DNA of 64,000 nt from Caulobacter segnis (GTDB taxonomy: Bacteria > Pseudomonadota > Alphaproteobacteria > Caulobacterales > Caulobacteraceae), in contig NZ_CP082923.1 in NCBI RefSeq assembly GCF_019931575.1, positions 4,526,001 through 4,590,000 of the forward strand, read 5' to 3'. Below, in pieces: positions 9,801 to 18,884 of the stretch. A program made the translations under genes and the position numbers. Position 1 is the first letter of the stretch. Each line of letters opens with the position of its first letter. Under the pieces are notes generated by a model, which saw only the letters and a list, made by a program, of their open reading frames with translations, searched no databases and was not told the origin of the DNA.

Positions 9801-10119
9801 GCTTCTCGAAGCCGTCCGGGACCGCGTCCGACGAGGGCGAGAAGCTGAAGCTCCACTGGCCGTCCAGGGTCTGGTAGCGGGCCGACTGGGTCGCATCGCC
9901 GGCCAGGGCCGCCGCGCGGCTCTCGAAAGCGAAGTGCGTCGCGCTGGCCGCCAGCTTGCCCCGCGCATAGACCGCCGGGTTCTCCCAGTCCGGCCGCGAG
10001 GCGTCCACCTGCACCGGCTGGACCTGGATTTCCTCGGCCTGGACGGCGAAGCCGATCCCCAGGCCGTTCATGGCCAGTCCAGCGACGCCCGCCAGCAAAC
10101 CCCGCCTCATACCCTTCAT
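6895..10119 (-). CDS. GH2 beta-galactosidase, LacZ type, secreted
   Basis: About 1074 residues with the full LacZ-type layout: sugar-binding N-domain, immunoglobulin-like domain, TIM barrel and a C-terminal small-chain domain. The acid/base Glu lies in SLGNEAGIG near residue 496 and the nucleophile in MIQCEYAHMQGNS near residue 567. The ATG at 10119 is preferred over an upstream in-frame ATG at 10287, because it follows GAGGAA and opens a signal peptide (MKGMRRGLLAGVAGLAM). The enzyme is therefore exported, unlike cytoplasmic Escherichia coli LacZ. It hydrolyses terminal beta-galactosides and is probably coupled to the downstream GH43 gene, 11 bp away. It could prefer galactosides in plant arabinogalactan or xyloglucan. 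Confidence 0.92.
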   Translation of the reverse strand: MKGMRRGLLAGVAGLAMNGLGIGFAVQAEEIQVQPVQVDASRPDWENPAVYARGKLAASATHFAFESRAAALAGDATQSARYQTLDGQWSFSFSPSSDAVPDGFEKPDYDVSGWKTIKVPAMWQTEGYDQPRYNNITYPFPANRPLIPHATNPVGNYRRTFEIPAGWSGQDVILHIGAAGSAYRVWVNGQEAGYSEDSKLPSEFDVTPLLTPGKANTVAIQIHRWSDGSYLEDQDFWRVSGIERSVYLKAVPKTRLTDLFVHAGLDKAYKDGVLATDVQLTKRDQPVTVRMTLLDGDKTVLTKESKVAAGAARTETLSASVPGVRQWTAETPNLYTLLVEVLDAKGQVLQATPQRIGFRTVEIKDGRVAVNGKPIVIRGVNRHEHDPETFHVISEASMRRDIELMKRNNINAVRTSHYPNAELWYALADEYGLYVMDEADIESHAYMGYGNADPSQRDKRQIGFDPAWEGAHVSRVLNMVERDKNHPSVIFWSLGNEAGIGQNFEKAAAAARKRDPSRLISYLGWGARPWEHVPNTYVDIYAPMYDDVTKMVDWATDPTRTQPMIQCEYAHMQGNSGGNLKDYWDTIYRYDKLQGGFIWDWVDQSMYRYAKDGRRYWGDGGEYGPNPGGEIEFGDGLIQSDRTANPQVYEAQKVMSPIQFEGFDEASGRVTVINRHDFRDLSGFSFEWVLEANGVVAASGALPDLATQARQRQAIALPLPAAREPGAEYFLTLRAKAKAGSVPLTPEGYVVGWEQFALKGSARIEVARSGAAVATDGKDAVTLSAAGAVLKIDRATGLVDSYAKDGVVLARGGQPNFWRAETDNDAGTGLGAMQRPWQVMTQQRQTRAVTVDAKAGRIVVEHALGAGAARFTTTYAMAGDGSVAVTGDLTPLKDDLPPPMRVGLWFTVPEAMKTVEWYGRGPHETYVDRYTSAPIGLWRGAVAAQDHDYIRPQDTGNKIDVRWMELSGQGRGVRVTGDKPLMMQALAFPYEDLYRRAPGTWKSSDIVPHGDATLLVDAVQWGIGGDTTWNGFGLAHMKYRPKLEPTRVNFRLEPFAGERATPDKARPAQATPPQ

Positions 10120-10570
10120 CCCTACGCTTCCTCGTCCCGGTCGAAGGTCAGCCCGCGACCATTTGTGCATTCGTTTTCGCGTCGCGGTCACGCTAAGCCA
10201 AGACCTCGGATTCAGCGCGGCGCCAGCCCCGCCAACGTCCGCGACCGGCGCCGCGCCACCTATGCGACGCCATGGTTCCGGTAACACAACCTTGGCCGCT
10301 CTTTTGGCCTGACCACTTCGGGAACGCGAAAAATAATTTCTAACGTAAGGTTGTGAGAAAATATACTAACTAAACCAATTTAATGTAAAAAACCTCATGT
10401 AATCAATTAAGTAGCCGGCATGTTGCATATTGGCAGCACGGAAACGTTGTCGTCAATCTTATTCGTCAGACAAATTGAACGAACCGTCCTGACCTGTTAT
10501 CGCTAAAGAGGTCAGGCCAATAATCCGCCAGCCAAGGCGGTGAAAAAGACAACAAGGAGGAGGGAATATC
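10120..10570. promoter_or_regulatory. AT-rich divergent promoter region with inverted repeat
   Basis: This 451-bp gap separates the leftward beta-galactosidase from the rightward TonB receptor. Bases 10325-10440 are strikingly AT-rich for this genome. TTGAAC (10475-10480) and TATCGC (10498-10503), 17 bp apart, form a plausible sigma-70 promoter for the receptor. An 8-bp perfect inverted repeat CCTGACCT/AGGTCAGG lies at 10488-10495 and 10509-10516, overlapping the proposed -10 and start site, so it may be an operator or a leader hairpin. A strong AAGGAGG ribosome site precedes the GTG start at 10571. No gene is supported here. Confidence 0.5.
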
Positions 10571-13500
10571 GTGAGCCCCAATATCAGCCCCGCGCGCGTC
10601 CTGAAGATCGCGCTTCTATCCGCCACCGTGATCGGGGGGCTGCCCGCCGTCGCCGCCGCGCAAGACGCCGCCGCGAACCCGAGCGACACCCTGGAAGCGG
10701 TCGTCGTGACCGGCTTCAAGCAGAGCTACGCCAACGCGGTCCGCTCCAAGAAGGCGGCCATCGAAATCACCGACGGCATTTCGTCGGACGGCCTGGGCCG
10801 CTTCCCGGACCTGAACGTCGGCGAGGCGCTGCAGCGCATTCCGGGCGTGCAGATCAACCGCGAGGCCGAGGGCCGCGACGCCACCATCAACCTGCGCGGC
10901 ATGCCGGGCGAATACGCCCGCACCACGCTGAACGGCCAGTCGTTCGCCGGCCCCGCGCTGCTGCGCGACAACCAGGGCTCGCCGCTGGGCGCCTTCAATT
11001 CGGATATCTTCTCGGCCTTCGTGATCGCCAAGTCGCCGATGGCCAACACCACCTCGGGCGGCCTTTCCGGCAATGTCGACCTGCAGATCGCCCCGGCGCT
11101 GTCGCGCAAGGACGGCGGCTTCATGAAGGGGTCGTACGAGTACAACACCCTGGGTAACCTGGGCGCGCCGGCCGGCACCATCGGCTACAACAAGCACCTG
11201 ACGGACGACCTCGCGGTGTTCGGGACGCTGGCGTACAAGAAGGAAAACTTCCGCCGCGATACGGTCCGCCTGAACAGCTACGACTATCTGACGTCGGCCA
11301 TGACGGGCCTGACGCCGACCCAGTTCAACGCCACCTATGGCCAGTACTTCTCGGCCACGGCCTGCCCGACCAGCGCCACCTCGTACTGCCGCTCGCTGGG
11401 CCAGGCGCTGGGCCTGACGCAGGCGCAGGTCGACGCGGCCGGCTACGTCACCAGCAACACCGGCTCCAAGAGCAAGAACGGCGTCTGGGCCAACAGCCAG
11501 ATCCGCCAATACACCCGCATGAACGTCGGCAAGGTCTGGTCGGGTTCGGCCGGCGTCGAGTGGAAGCCCAACGACAACACCAAGGTCGGCCTGATCGGCT
11601 TCTTCACCGACCGCAACCTGCCCGACACGACCCAGTATTTCCTGATCAACACCGTCCTGCCGTCGTCGACGGCCGGGGCGGGCACGGTGATCAGCCCGAC
11701 GGGCACGCCGATCCAGACCAACGACGGCCGCTACCTGTACCAGAGCTACACGTTCAACAACATGAACGCGCTGTCCTCGACGCGCCTCTATTCGCAGCGC
11801 CAGAAGTCGGACGGCGTGCTGGGCAATGTGGAGTGGAGCAACGACGACTGGCGCATCACCGGCGCCCTGACCCTCTCGTCGGGCTCCAACGCCTCGGTCG
11901 AGACCGAAGTCGACGTCGCCAACTACACCCGCGCGGGCGGCAACGGCGTCTCGGGCTCGCTGACCACCGGCCTCGATGACATCGGCAACTTCAAGTATGT
12001 GACCACGCCGTCGCCGCAGAACTCGATCACCACCGGCCAGACCTGGACCTGGGGCGGCGCCAGCGACCCGACGGCGTTCTACAACAACGGCTCGAAGGCC
12101 AACTCGACCAACCAGATCCAGATCCAGGGCACCGAGAGCTTCGCCAAGAACGAGCTGAACAGCGCGGCGTTCGATGTCGAGCGCTTCGTCAAGTTCGGGC
12201 CGGTCAAGAGCATCCAGGGCGGCGTGCGCCTGGAGCGCGAGAAGTACGTGTCGACCGGCTACCGCGTCTACGCCTATGGCGCGCAGTTGCAGAACATCAC
12301 GTCGAGCATGATGGTCACCGCGCCCTTCGTCGACGACTTCATGGGCGGCACGGCCGGCGACTACAATCGCAACTGGCAGGTCCTGAACGTTCGCGACTTC
12401 CTGAACGCGGTCCGTCCGGTCACGGCCTATCAGGGCGGCGGCCTGTCGACCCAGGGCTTCAACATCCAGTACGCCGACAGCAGCTACTACGACAAGAACT
12501 TCACCAACAAGAACGATATCAATCAGTTCTACATCCAGGCGAAGTACGACACCGAGATCTTTGGCCACGGCGTGCGCGGCAACTTCGGCGGCCGCTACGA
12601 AGACACCAAGAACACCATCACGACCCTGGACCGCACCACCGCGCCGACCGACTCGATCGGCTCGGCCACGGCGTTCAAGACCGACGTCTACGTCAACAAG
12701 TACGACTACTTCCTGCCGTCGGCGATCTTCGTGGCCGACGTCACCGACGACCTGATCCTGCGCGGCGCCTACTACAAGACCTATGTCCGTCCGCACCCGC
12801 GCCAGTACTCGCCGTCGACCAAGGTCAGCCCGGCCCAGATCCTCAACAGCAGCCTGACCTCGGGCACCGTGAGCGTCTACGACGTCTCGGTGCAGATCGG
12901 TAACAACAAGCTGAAGCCGTACCTGGCCGAGTCCTTCGACCTGTCGCTGGAGTGGTACAACCGCCCCAACGGCCTGGTCTCGCTGGCCTATTTCCGCAAG
13001 AACATCACCGGCCGCGTCGCCACGACGACCGATCCGTCGATCATCTGTCCGGCGGACGGCTCGACCTGGGGCTTCGGCGCCCTGTCGTGGGATGGCACCT
13101 ACTGCAACGCCACCAGCCTGAGCAGCGCCACCAAGCAGGTGCACGTCAACGCCAGCGGCGCCTACAACCTCGACAAGCCGACCACCGTCGAGGGCGTCGA
13201 GTTCAACATCCAGCAGAACCTCGATTTCCTGCCGGGCTTCTGGAAGAACTTCGGCGGCAGCTTCAACTACGCCTACACGACGTCGAAGAGCCCGGCGATC
13301 GCCCCGTTCCCGGGCATCTCCAAGCACAACGTCAACGTCATCGGCTACTACGAGACGCCGAAGTACGGCGTGCGGATGGTCTACAACTACCGCTCGGACT
13401 ACGGGCTGAACGCCAACGGCACCTACAGCGGCGGCTCGCGCTCGGTGAAGCCGCGCGGCCAGCTGGACATGTCCGCCTCGTACAACGTCACCGACAACTT

Positions 13501-13630
13501 CACCCTGTCGCTGGACGCCTACAACCTCACCGACGCGGTCCGCTTCGAATACGAGAACGATTACCAGGTCTCGCGTTGGGTCGACTACGACGGCCGCACC
13601 TTCACCCTGACGGCGCGCGCCACCTTCTGA
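10571..13630 (+). CDS. TonB-dependent receptor
   Basis: A complete outer-membrane receptor of 1019 residues. The GTG start is fixed by an AAGGAGGAGGG ribosome site. A signal peptide ending near VAAAQ is followed by a TonB-box-like segment LEAVVVTGF and a plug domain with PDLNVGEALQRIPGV. The long beta-barrel ends in TLTARATF, with the C-terminal Phe typical of outer-membrane barrels. It is of the Caulobacter/Xanthomonas receptor subfamily associated with carbohydrate uptake. It heads a rightward run of secreted glycosidases (GH92, GH115, GH27), so it probably imports oligosaccharides derived from the same glycan. A hairpin terminator follows its stop codon. Confidence 0.95.
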   Translation: MSPNISPARVLKIALLSATVIGGLPAVAAAQDAAANPSDTLEAVVVTGFKQSYANAVRSKKAAIEITDGISSDGLGRFPDLNVGEALQRIPGVQINREAEGRDATINLRGMPGEYARTTLNGQSFAGPALLRDNQGSPLGAFNSDIFSAFVIAKSPMANTTSGGLSGNVDLQIAPALSRKDGGFMKGSYEYNTLGNLGAPAGTIGYNKHLTDDLAVFGTLAYKKENFRRDTVRLNSYDYLTSAMTGLTPTQFNATYGQYFSATACPTSATSYCRSLGQALGLTQAQVDAAGYVTSNTGSKSKNGVWANSQIRQYTRMNVGKVWSGSAGVEWKPNDNTKVGLIGFFTDRNLPDTTQYFLINTVLPSSTAGAGTVISPTGTPIQTNDGRYLYQSYTFNNMNALSSTRLYSQRQKSDGVLGNVEWSNDDWRITGALTLSSGSNASVETEVDVANYTRAGGNGVSGSLTTGLDDIGNFKYVTTPSPQNSITTGQTWTWGGASDPTAFYNNGSKANSTNQIQIQGTESFAKNELNSAAFDVERFVKFGPVKSIQGGVRLEREKYVSTGYRVYAYGAQLQNITSSMMVTAPFVDDFMGGTAGDYNRNWQVLNVRDFLNAVRPVTAYQGGGLSTQGFNIQYADSSYYDKNFTNKNDINQFYIQAKYDTEIFGHGVRGNFGGRYEDTKNTITTLDRTTAPTDSIGSATAFKTDVYVNKYDYFLPSAIFVADVTDDLILRGAYYKTYVRPHPRQYSPSTKVSPAQILNSSLTSGTVSVYDVSVQIGNNKLKPYLAESFDLSLEWYNRPNGLVSLAYFRKNITGRVATTTDPSIICPADGSTWGFGALSWDGTYCNATSLSSATKQVHVNASGAYNLDKPTTVEGVEFNIQQNLDFLPGFWKNFGGSFNYAYTTSKSPAIAPFPGISKHNVNVIGYYETPKYGVRMVYNYRSDYGLNANGTYSGGSRSVKPRGQLDMSASYNVTDNFTLSLDAYNLTDAVRFEYENDYQVSRWVDYDGRTFTLTARATF

Positions 13631-13658
13631 TCTTCACTTCCCCTGTGAAGCCACTTGA

Positions 13659-13690
13659 TAGCCGGTCCATTCGTGGACCGGCTATGTTTT
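13659..13690 (+). terminator. Hairpin terminator or attenuator after TonB receptor
   Basis: A perfect 10-bp inverted repeat, TAGCCGGTCC and GGACCGGCTA (13659-13668 and 13675-13684), with a 6-base loop, is followed by TGTTTT. It lies 28 bp after the receptor stop and just before the GH92 ribosome site, so it would reduce read-through into the glycosidase genes. A smaller hairpin, CTTCAC/GTGAAG (13632-13637 and 13645-13650), precedes it. The T-tract is short, so termination is probably partial. Confidence 0.65.
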
Positions 13691-13710
13691 CGAGACCTCG
13701 GAGGATTCTG

Positions 13711-16284
13711 ATGCCGGACCGTCGCACGCGCCTTTCGCCCATGCTGGTTCTGGCCACGGTCTTGATGACCTCCTCCTCCGCGCTGGCGCAAAGCGCCGCG
13801 CTCTATGCCCAACCCGTCCTGACCGTCGGCCTCGGCGACGACAACGAGGGCGACACCATTCCCGGGCCCACCCTGCCCAACGGCTCCATCCACCCCTCGC
13901 CCGAGACCCCCAAGCCCAGCAACGCCGGCTACAACGCCGCCGAGCCGATCAGCGGCTTCGCCCAGTTGCATTCGCAGGGGTCGGGCGGCGTCACCACCTA
14001 CGGGACGTTCCTGCTGTCGCCCCAGGTCGGCGAGGCCCAGTTCGACGAGGCCGCCCACCTGTCGCCCAAGGCCGACGAGGTCCTGGCCGCCGACCAGTAT
14101 TCGGTCCTGCTGGCGCGCTACGGCGTGCGCGCCGCGGTCACCCCCGCCCACTATTCGGCGATCTATCGCCTCGACTATCCGGCCACGGACAAGGCCCAGC
14201 TGGTCTTCGACGTCACGCGCAAGGTCGGCGGCCTGGTGGCCTCGGACCAGGCGGACGTGAAGCTCTATCCCGCCGAGGGCAAGATCGTCGGCCATGTGAA
14301 GGCCAAGGGCTACTGGAACCCGGCCCTGATCGACATCTGGTTCGTGGCCAAGTTCGACCAGGCGCCGACCGCCTGGGGCGTCTTCGACAAGGATCAGCGC
14401 CGCGCCGGCGCGACCGAGGGCAAGACCGGCTCCGACGAGCGCCTGGGCTCGTGGCTGACCTTCAAGACCACCGCCGGCAAGCCGCTGCTGGTCAAGATCG
14501 CGGTGTCGTTCACCAGCGCCGAGACGGCCGAGGCCTTGCTGGATCGCGAGATCCCCGACTGGAACTACGACGGCGTCCGCCAGGGGGCCCAGGCCGCCTG
14601 GAACGACCGGTTGGGCGAGATCGAGGTCTCCGGCCTTTCGGACGCCGAGACCCGCCGGTTCTACACCGCCTTCTACCACGCCTCGACCCATCCCCGGGAT
14701 CGCGGCCTGGACCAGCCGGCCAAGGAGCTGGGCCGCCCGAACTGGGACGATCACTACACCCTGTGGGACACCTACCGGACGCTATTCCCGCTGATGTCGG
14801 TGCTGCGCCCCAGCCAGTATGCGGCGAACATCAATTCGCTGATCCACACCTTCGACAAGTTCGGCGCGGCCGACACGGCGATCATCGGCGGCCAGAACTA
14901 TCACGTCGGCCAGGGCGGCGATGAGGTCGACAACGTGCTGGGCGAGGCCGCCCTGCGTGGCGCGACGGGCGTCGACTGGAACGACGCCTGGCGGGTGACC
15001 CACTTCAACGCCTTCGAGCGCCGCCGGCCGCGCTATCTGGAAAGCGGCTGGTTCGGCGTCGGCGACCTCAGCCCCGAGCCCAACAACCAGCGCGCCAAGT
15101 CCGGCTCCTCGACCCTGGGCTTCGCGCTCAACGACTATTTCGCCGCCCAGGTCGCGGCCAAGGCGGGCAAGGCCGACGAAGCCGCCAAGCTGACCGAGCG
15201 CTCGCAGAACTGGCGCAAGATCTTCAATCCGGACACCGAGAGCGACGGCTTCAAGGGCTTCCTGATGCCGCGCTATCCGGACGGCAAGTTCCAGGACATC
15301 GATCCGAAGCTGGGCTGGGATGGCAAGGTCCACAACAATGTCGGCTACTACGAGGGCACCGCCTGGATCTATTCCTACGGCGTGCTGCACGACCTGCCGG
15401 GCCTGGTCGAGGCCATGGGCGGGCGGGTGCGCTTCAACGAGCGTCTGAACCACGCCCTGGACGCCGGCCTGATCGACATCACCAACGAGCCGTCGTTCGC
15501 CACGCCCTGGCTGTTCCACGCCCTGGGCCGTGCGGACCTGTCGTCGTACTGGGCCGGGCAGGTGTTCAAGCACTTCACACCCACCGCCTATCCGGGCGAC
15601 GAGGACGCCGGGGCGATGAGCTCCAACTATGTCTTCAACCGCCTGGGCCTGTTCCCCAAGCTGGCCAGCGATATGTTCTACCTGCACGGCCCGCGCCATC
15701 CGCGCAGCGTGTTGCACCTGGAAGGCGGCAAGACGCTGGAGATCCTGGCGGCCAACGCCGGCGTCGATCGTCCCTACATCGCCAGCGCCAGCCTGAACGG
15801 AAGGCCGCTGGCCGGTCCGTTCGTCTCGCAAGCCCAGTTGCTGGCCGGCGGGACGCTGAACTTCACGATGAGCGCCACGCCCGGCCAATGGGCCTATGAC
15901 GGCGCGGTGCTGAAGGTCGAGACCGATGTCCCGACCCTGGTCGACGGCAAGACCTCGACGGTCTGGACCGCCTCGGCCGGCCAGTCGGCGGTGTTCGCCC
16001 GCCCGGCGGCGACCTGCCTGAAGGCCTACACCGTCAGCGTCGGCGCGGCCAAAGACAATGGGGAAGCCGATCCCACGGCCTGGCGCTTCAGCGGCTTCGA
16101 CGGCAAGCGCTGGGTCAAGCTGGACGAGCGACGCGGCGAGCGCTTCGAGCATCGCCACGCCACGAAGACCTACGATCTGAAAGCCAAGGCCTATGCCCGC
16201 TATCGGCTGGAGCTGACCAAGGGCAAGGCCGTCCAGGTCGCGGAAGTCGAACTGATCGCGGCGGATCCGTCCGCCTGCCGTTGA
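13711..16284 (+). CDS. GH92 alpha-mannosidase with C-terminal F5/8-type domain
   Basis: A secreted enzyme of 857 residues. The ATG at 13711 follows GGAGG and opens a signal peptide ending in SSALAQ. The GH92 fold is recognisable from the catalytic-core motif GDEDAGAMSSNYVFNRLGLFP-like segment near 15597 and the preceding NEPSFATPWLF. GH92 enzymes are calcium-dependent exo-alpha-mannosidases, commonly acting on alpha-1,2 linkages. After residue 735 or so there is a discoidin-like domain (VDGKTSTVWTASA, then AEVELIA at the end), which probably binds carbohydrate. It is followed 57 bp later by the GH115 gene. Linkage specificity is inferred from the family. Confidence 0.88.
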   Translation: MPDRRTRLSPMLVLATVLMTSSSALAQSAALYAQPVLTVGLGDDNEGDTIPGPTLPNGSIHPSPETPKPSNAGYNAAEPISGFAQLHSQGSGGVTTYGTFLLSPQVGEAQFDEAAHLSPKADEVLAADQYSVLLARYGVRAAVTPAHYSAIYRLDYPATDKAQLVFDVTRKVGGLVASDQADVKLYPAEGKIVGHVKAKGYWNPALIDIWFVAKFDQAPTAWGVFDKDQRRAGATEGKTGSDERLGSWLTFKTTAGKPLLVKIAVSFTSAETAEALLDREIPDWNYDGVRQGAQAAWNDRLGEIEVSGLSDAETRRFYTAFYHASTHPRDRGLDQPAKELGRPNWDDHYTLWDTYRTLFPLMSVLRPSQYAANINSLIHTFDKFGAADTAIIGGQNYHVGQGGDEVDNVLGEAALRGATGVDWNDAWRVTHFNAFERRRPRYLESGWFGVGDLSPEPNNQRAKSGSSTLGFALNDYFAAQVAAKAGKADEAAKLTERSQNWRKIFNPDTESDGFKGFLMPRYPDGKFQDIDPKLGWDGKVHNNVGYYEGTAWIYSYGVLHDLPGLVEAMGGRVRFNERLNHALDAGLIDITNEPSFATPWLFHALGRADLSSYWAGQVFKHFTPTAYPGDEDAGAMSSNYVFNRLGLFPKLASDMFYLHGPRHPRSVLHLEGGKTLEILAANAGVDRPYIASASLNGRPLAGPFVSQAQLLAGGTLNFTMSATPGQWAYDGAVLKVETDVPTLVDGKTSTVWTASAGQSAVFARPAATCLKAYTVSVGAAKDNGEADPTAWRFSGFDGKRWVKLDERRGERFEHRHATKTYDLKAKAYARYRLELTKGKAVQVAEVELIAADPSACR

Positions 16285-16341
16285 TCTTGGCCGCGCGTCT
16301 TCTAGCGTAGCCTTGTGTGTTGAGTGCGAGGGAGTGTGCCG

Positions 16342-18876
16342 ATGAAGTGGGTCCAACTGGCGACCGTGAGCGCCTGCGCGCTGACCCTGGCGCTGGGTGC
16401 GACGACCGGCGCCCATGCGGCCAAGCCCCTCACGCGAACCGCCGCCGAGGCCGAGCCGATCTTCGCTGACAGCGCCGCGCGCGGCGGCTTCGTGCTGGTC
16501 GCGCCGGGCAGCATCCCGACCATCGTCGTCGATCCGGCCGACGCCGCCGTCGTCCGCCACGCGGCTGACGACCTGGCCGACGACATCAGGACCGTGACCG
16601 GACAATCGGTAAGCGTCGCGGCGACGCCCGCCGGCAAGACCGCCATCCTGGTCGGCACGCTGGGATCCAGCCCGCTGATCGATCGGCTGGTCGCGGCCAG
16701 GAAGGTCGACGTCTCGCGCCTGAAGGGCGCGTGGGAAAGCTTCGTCATCGCCACGGTCGACCGTCCCCTGCCCGGCGTCGACAAGGCCCTGGTGGTGATC
16801 GGCAGCGACCGGCGCGGGACGGCCTTCGGAACCTACGAGGTCGCCCAAGGCATGGGCGTCTCGCCCTGGGCCTGGTGGGCCGACATCACGCCCCAGCATC
16901 GGGACACGCTGGTGGTCCGGGCGGGCGTCCATCGCTTCGGCCCGCCGTCGGTCAAGTACCGGGGCGTCTTCGTCAATGACGAGGACTGGGGCCTCTATCC
17001 GTGGGCGGAGAAGACCTTCGATCCCGAGCGCGGCGACATCGGCCCCAAGACCTATCGCAAGATCTTCACCCTGCTGCTGCGGCTGAAGGCCAACACCCTG
17101 TGGCCGGCCATGCACCACACGACCGCGCCGTTCAACTCCGACCCGGCCAACGCCAAGCTGGCCGAGGAGTATGGCATCGTCATGGGCTCGTCCCACGCCG
17201 AGGCCATGCTGCGCAACAATGTCGGCGAGTGGAAAGACGACCCGGCCAAGTTCAACTACGCGACCAATCCCGAGGGCGTGAAGGCCTATTGGGAAGAGCG
17301 CGCCAAGCTAAACGGGCCCTATGAGAGCCTGTGGACCCTGGGCATGCGCGGCATCCACGACACCGGCATGGTCGGCCCCAAGACCATGCAGGAGAAGGTC
17401 GCCCTGCTGGACAAGATCATCGGCGACCAGCGCGAGATCCTGAGCAAGGACGTCTCGCCGGAGGTCACCAAGGTCCCGCAGATCTTCGTGCCCTACAAGG
17501 AGGTGCTGGAGATCTATCGCTCGGGCGTGAAGGTCCCCGACGACGTCACCATCGTCTGGCCCGACGACAATTTCGGCTACATCCGCCAGTTCGCCAGCCG
17601 CGAGGAGGCCAATCGCAAGGGCGGGGCCGGGGTCTATTATCACCTCTCGTATCTGGGCTTCCCGTTGTCGTACCTGTGGCTGAGCACCACGCCGCCGGCC
17701 CTGGTCCAGGAGGAGATGACCCACGCGTTCGATACCGGCGCGCGCAATGTCTGGGTCGCCAACATCGGCGACATCAAACCAGCCGAGATCGGGACCAGCC
17801 ACTTCCTGGAGATGGCCTGGGACATCGACCGCTGGCGCGGCAAGAGCCAGCGCCAGTTCCTGGAAGACTGGAGCCGCCGCGCCTTCGGCCCGGCCCTGGC
17901 CGGCAAGACCGCCGAGCTGATGGATCGCTACTACCGCCTGAACTTCGAGCGCCGCCCCGAGCATCTGGAGTGGCTGCCCAAGGCCGAGAGCCGGCACCTG
18001 TCCGACTACACGCCTGACGAGGTCAACGACCGCCTGCGGGCTTTCCGCAAGCTGGTCGCCGAGACCAAGGCGGCCAGCGCCCAGGTCTCGCCGTCGCAGG
18101 CCGACGCCTGGTTCGAGCTGGTCGAGTTCCCGATCCGCGTCTCCGCCGCCGCCAACGTCCGGTTCTTCGCCGCCGAGCGCTACAACGAGCTGATCGACAA
18201 CGAGCAGGCCATGGCCCGTTCGGCCGGCGGCGCGGCGGTCGAGGCCCAGGCCGAGATCACGGCGCTGACCGAGAAGTTCAACACCCAGATCGCCGGCGGC
18301 AAGTGGCGCTGGCTGATGCCCGAGGAGCCGGCCGACAGCCAGTGGCGCATCTACCGCGCCCGCCCGGTGCCGATGCCCGGCGGCGGCCTGATCGCCGATC
18401 CGGCCAAGTTCCTGGCCGTGGTCGACGGCAATGCGCCGGCCAATTCCCCGATCACCGAGGCCGAAAGCTTCACGTCCAACACCGGCTGGCGGCTGGTCGA
18501 GGGTGTGGGCCGGGGTCAGGGCGTGATGATCGCCGACAAGCCCGGCGCGACCCTGACGTTCAGTCTCGACGTCGCCTCGGACGGCCGCAGCGTCCAGTTG
18601 GGCGTGCTGCCGATCTTCCCGGACGGCCAGGGCCAGGAGATCGCCGTGGACGTCGGCATCGACGGCGCCGCGCCCCAGCGGGTCAGCTGGCCGCGCGCGG
18701 TCGGCTCGCCGGCCTGGGCGCAAGGCGTGCTGGACAACCTGCTGAAGGCCACCGCCGGCCCCGTGCTTTCGCCGGGCCGCCACACCGTCACCGTCACCGC
18801 CCGAACGGGTCGCGTCGCGCTGGACCAGCTGCGCCTGGCCACGCCCGAGGTGATCCCGACCCACGAGAACCACTAG
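16342..18876 (+). CDS. GH115 alpha-glucuronidase
   Basis: A secreted protein of 844 residues. The ATG at 16342 follows GAGGGAG and begins a signal peptide ending near GAHAA; an in-frame GTG at 16324 is less likely. The sequence has the GH115 layout: an N-terminal domain with AILVGTLG and VVIGSDRRGTAFGTYE, a TIM barrel with KYRGVFVNDEDWGL and NTLWPAMH, and a C-terminal beta-sandwich beginning near ITEAESF. GH115 enzymes remove alpha-1,2-linked (4-O-methyl) glucuronic acid from xylan and related glycans. The next gene, GH27, starts 8 bp after its stop, so the two are cotranscribed. It indicates that a glucuronic-acid-branched polymer is among the substrates of this locus. Confidence 0.9.
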   Translation: MKWVQLATVSACALTLALGATTGAHAAKPLTRTAAEAEPIFADSAARGGFVLVAPGSIPTIVVDPADAAVVRHAADDLADDIRTVTGQSVSVAATPAGKTAILVGTLGSSPLIDRLVAARKVDVSRLKGAWESFVIATVDRPLPGVDKALVVIGSDRRGTAFGTYEVAQGMGVSPWAWWADITPQHRDTLVVRAGVHRFGPPSVKYRGVFVNDEDWGLYPWAEKTFDPERGDIGPKTYRKIFTLLLRLKANTLWPAMHHTTAPFNSDPANAKLAEEYGIVMGSSHAEAMLRNNVGEWKDDPAKFNYATNPEGVKAYWEERAKLNGPYESLWTLGMRGIHDTGMVGPKTMQEKVALLDKIIGDQREILSKDVSPEVTKVPQIFVPYKEVLEIYRSGVKVPDDVTIVWPDDNFGYIRQFASREEANRKGGAGVYYHLSYLGFPLSYLWLSTTPPALVQEEMTHAFDTGARNVWVANIGDIKPAEIGTSHFLEMAWDIDRWRGKSQRQFLEDWSRRAFGPALAGKTAELMDRYYRLNFERRPEHLEWLPKAESRHLSDYTPDEVNDRLRAFRKLVAETKAASAQVSPSQADAWFELVEFPIRVSAAANVRFFAAERYNELIDNEQAMARSAGGAAVEAQAEITALTEKFNTQIAGGKWRWLMPEEPADSQWRIYRARPVPMPGGGLIADPAKFLAVVDGNAPANSPITEAESFTSNTGWRLVEGVGRGQGVMIADKPGATLTFSLDVASDGRSVQLGVLPIFPDGQGQEIAVDVGIDGAAPQRVSWPRAVGSPAWAQGVLDNLLKATAGPVLSPGRHTVTVTARTGRVALDQLRLATPEVIPTHENH

Positions 18877-18884
18877 GAGCGCCG

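Noticed and set aside
6895..10287. A 1130-residue start for the beta-galactosidase at 10287
   Set aside because: The extra 56 residues are not signal-like, and the start at 10119 has a ribosome site followed by a proper signal peptide.
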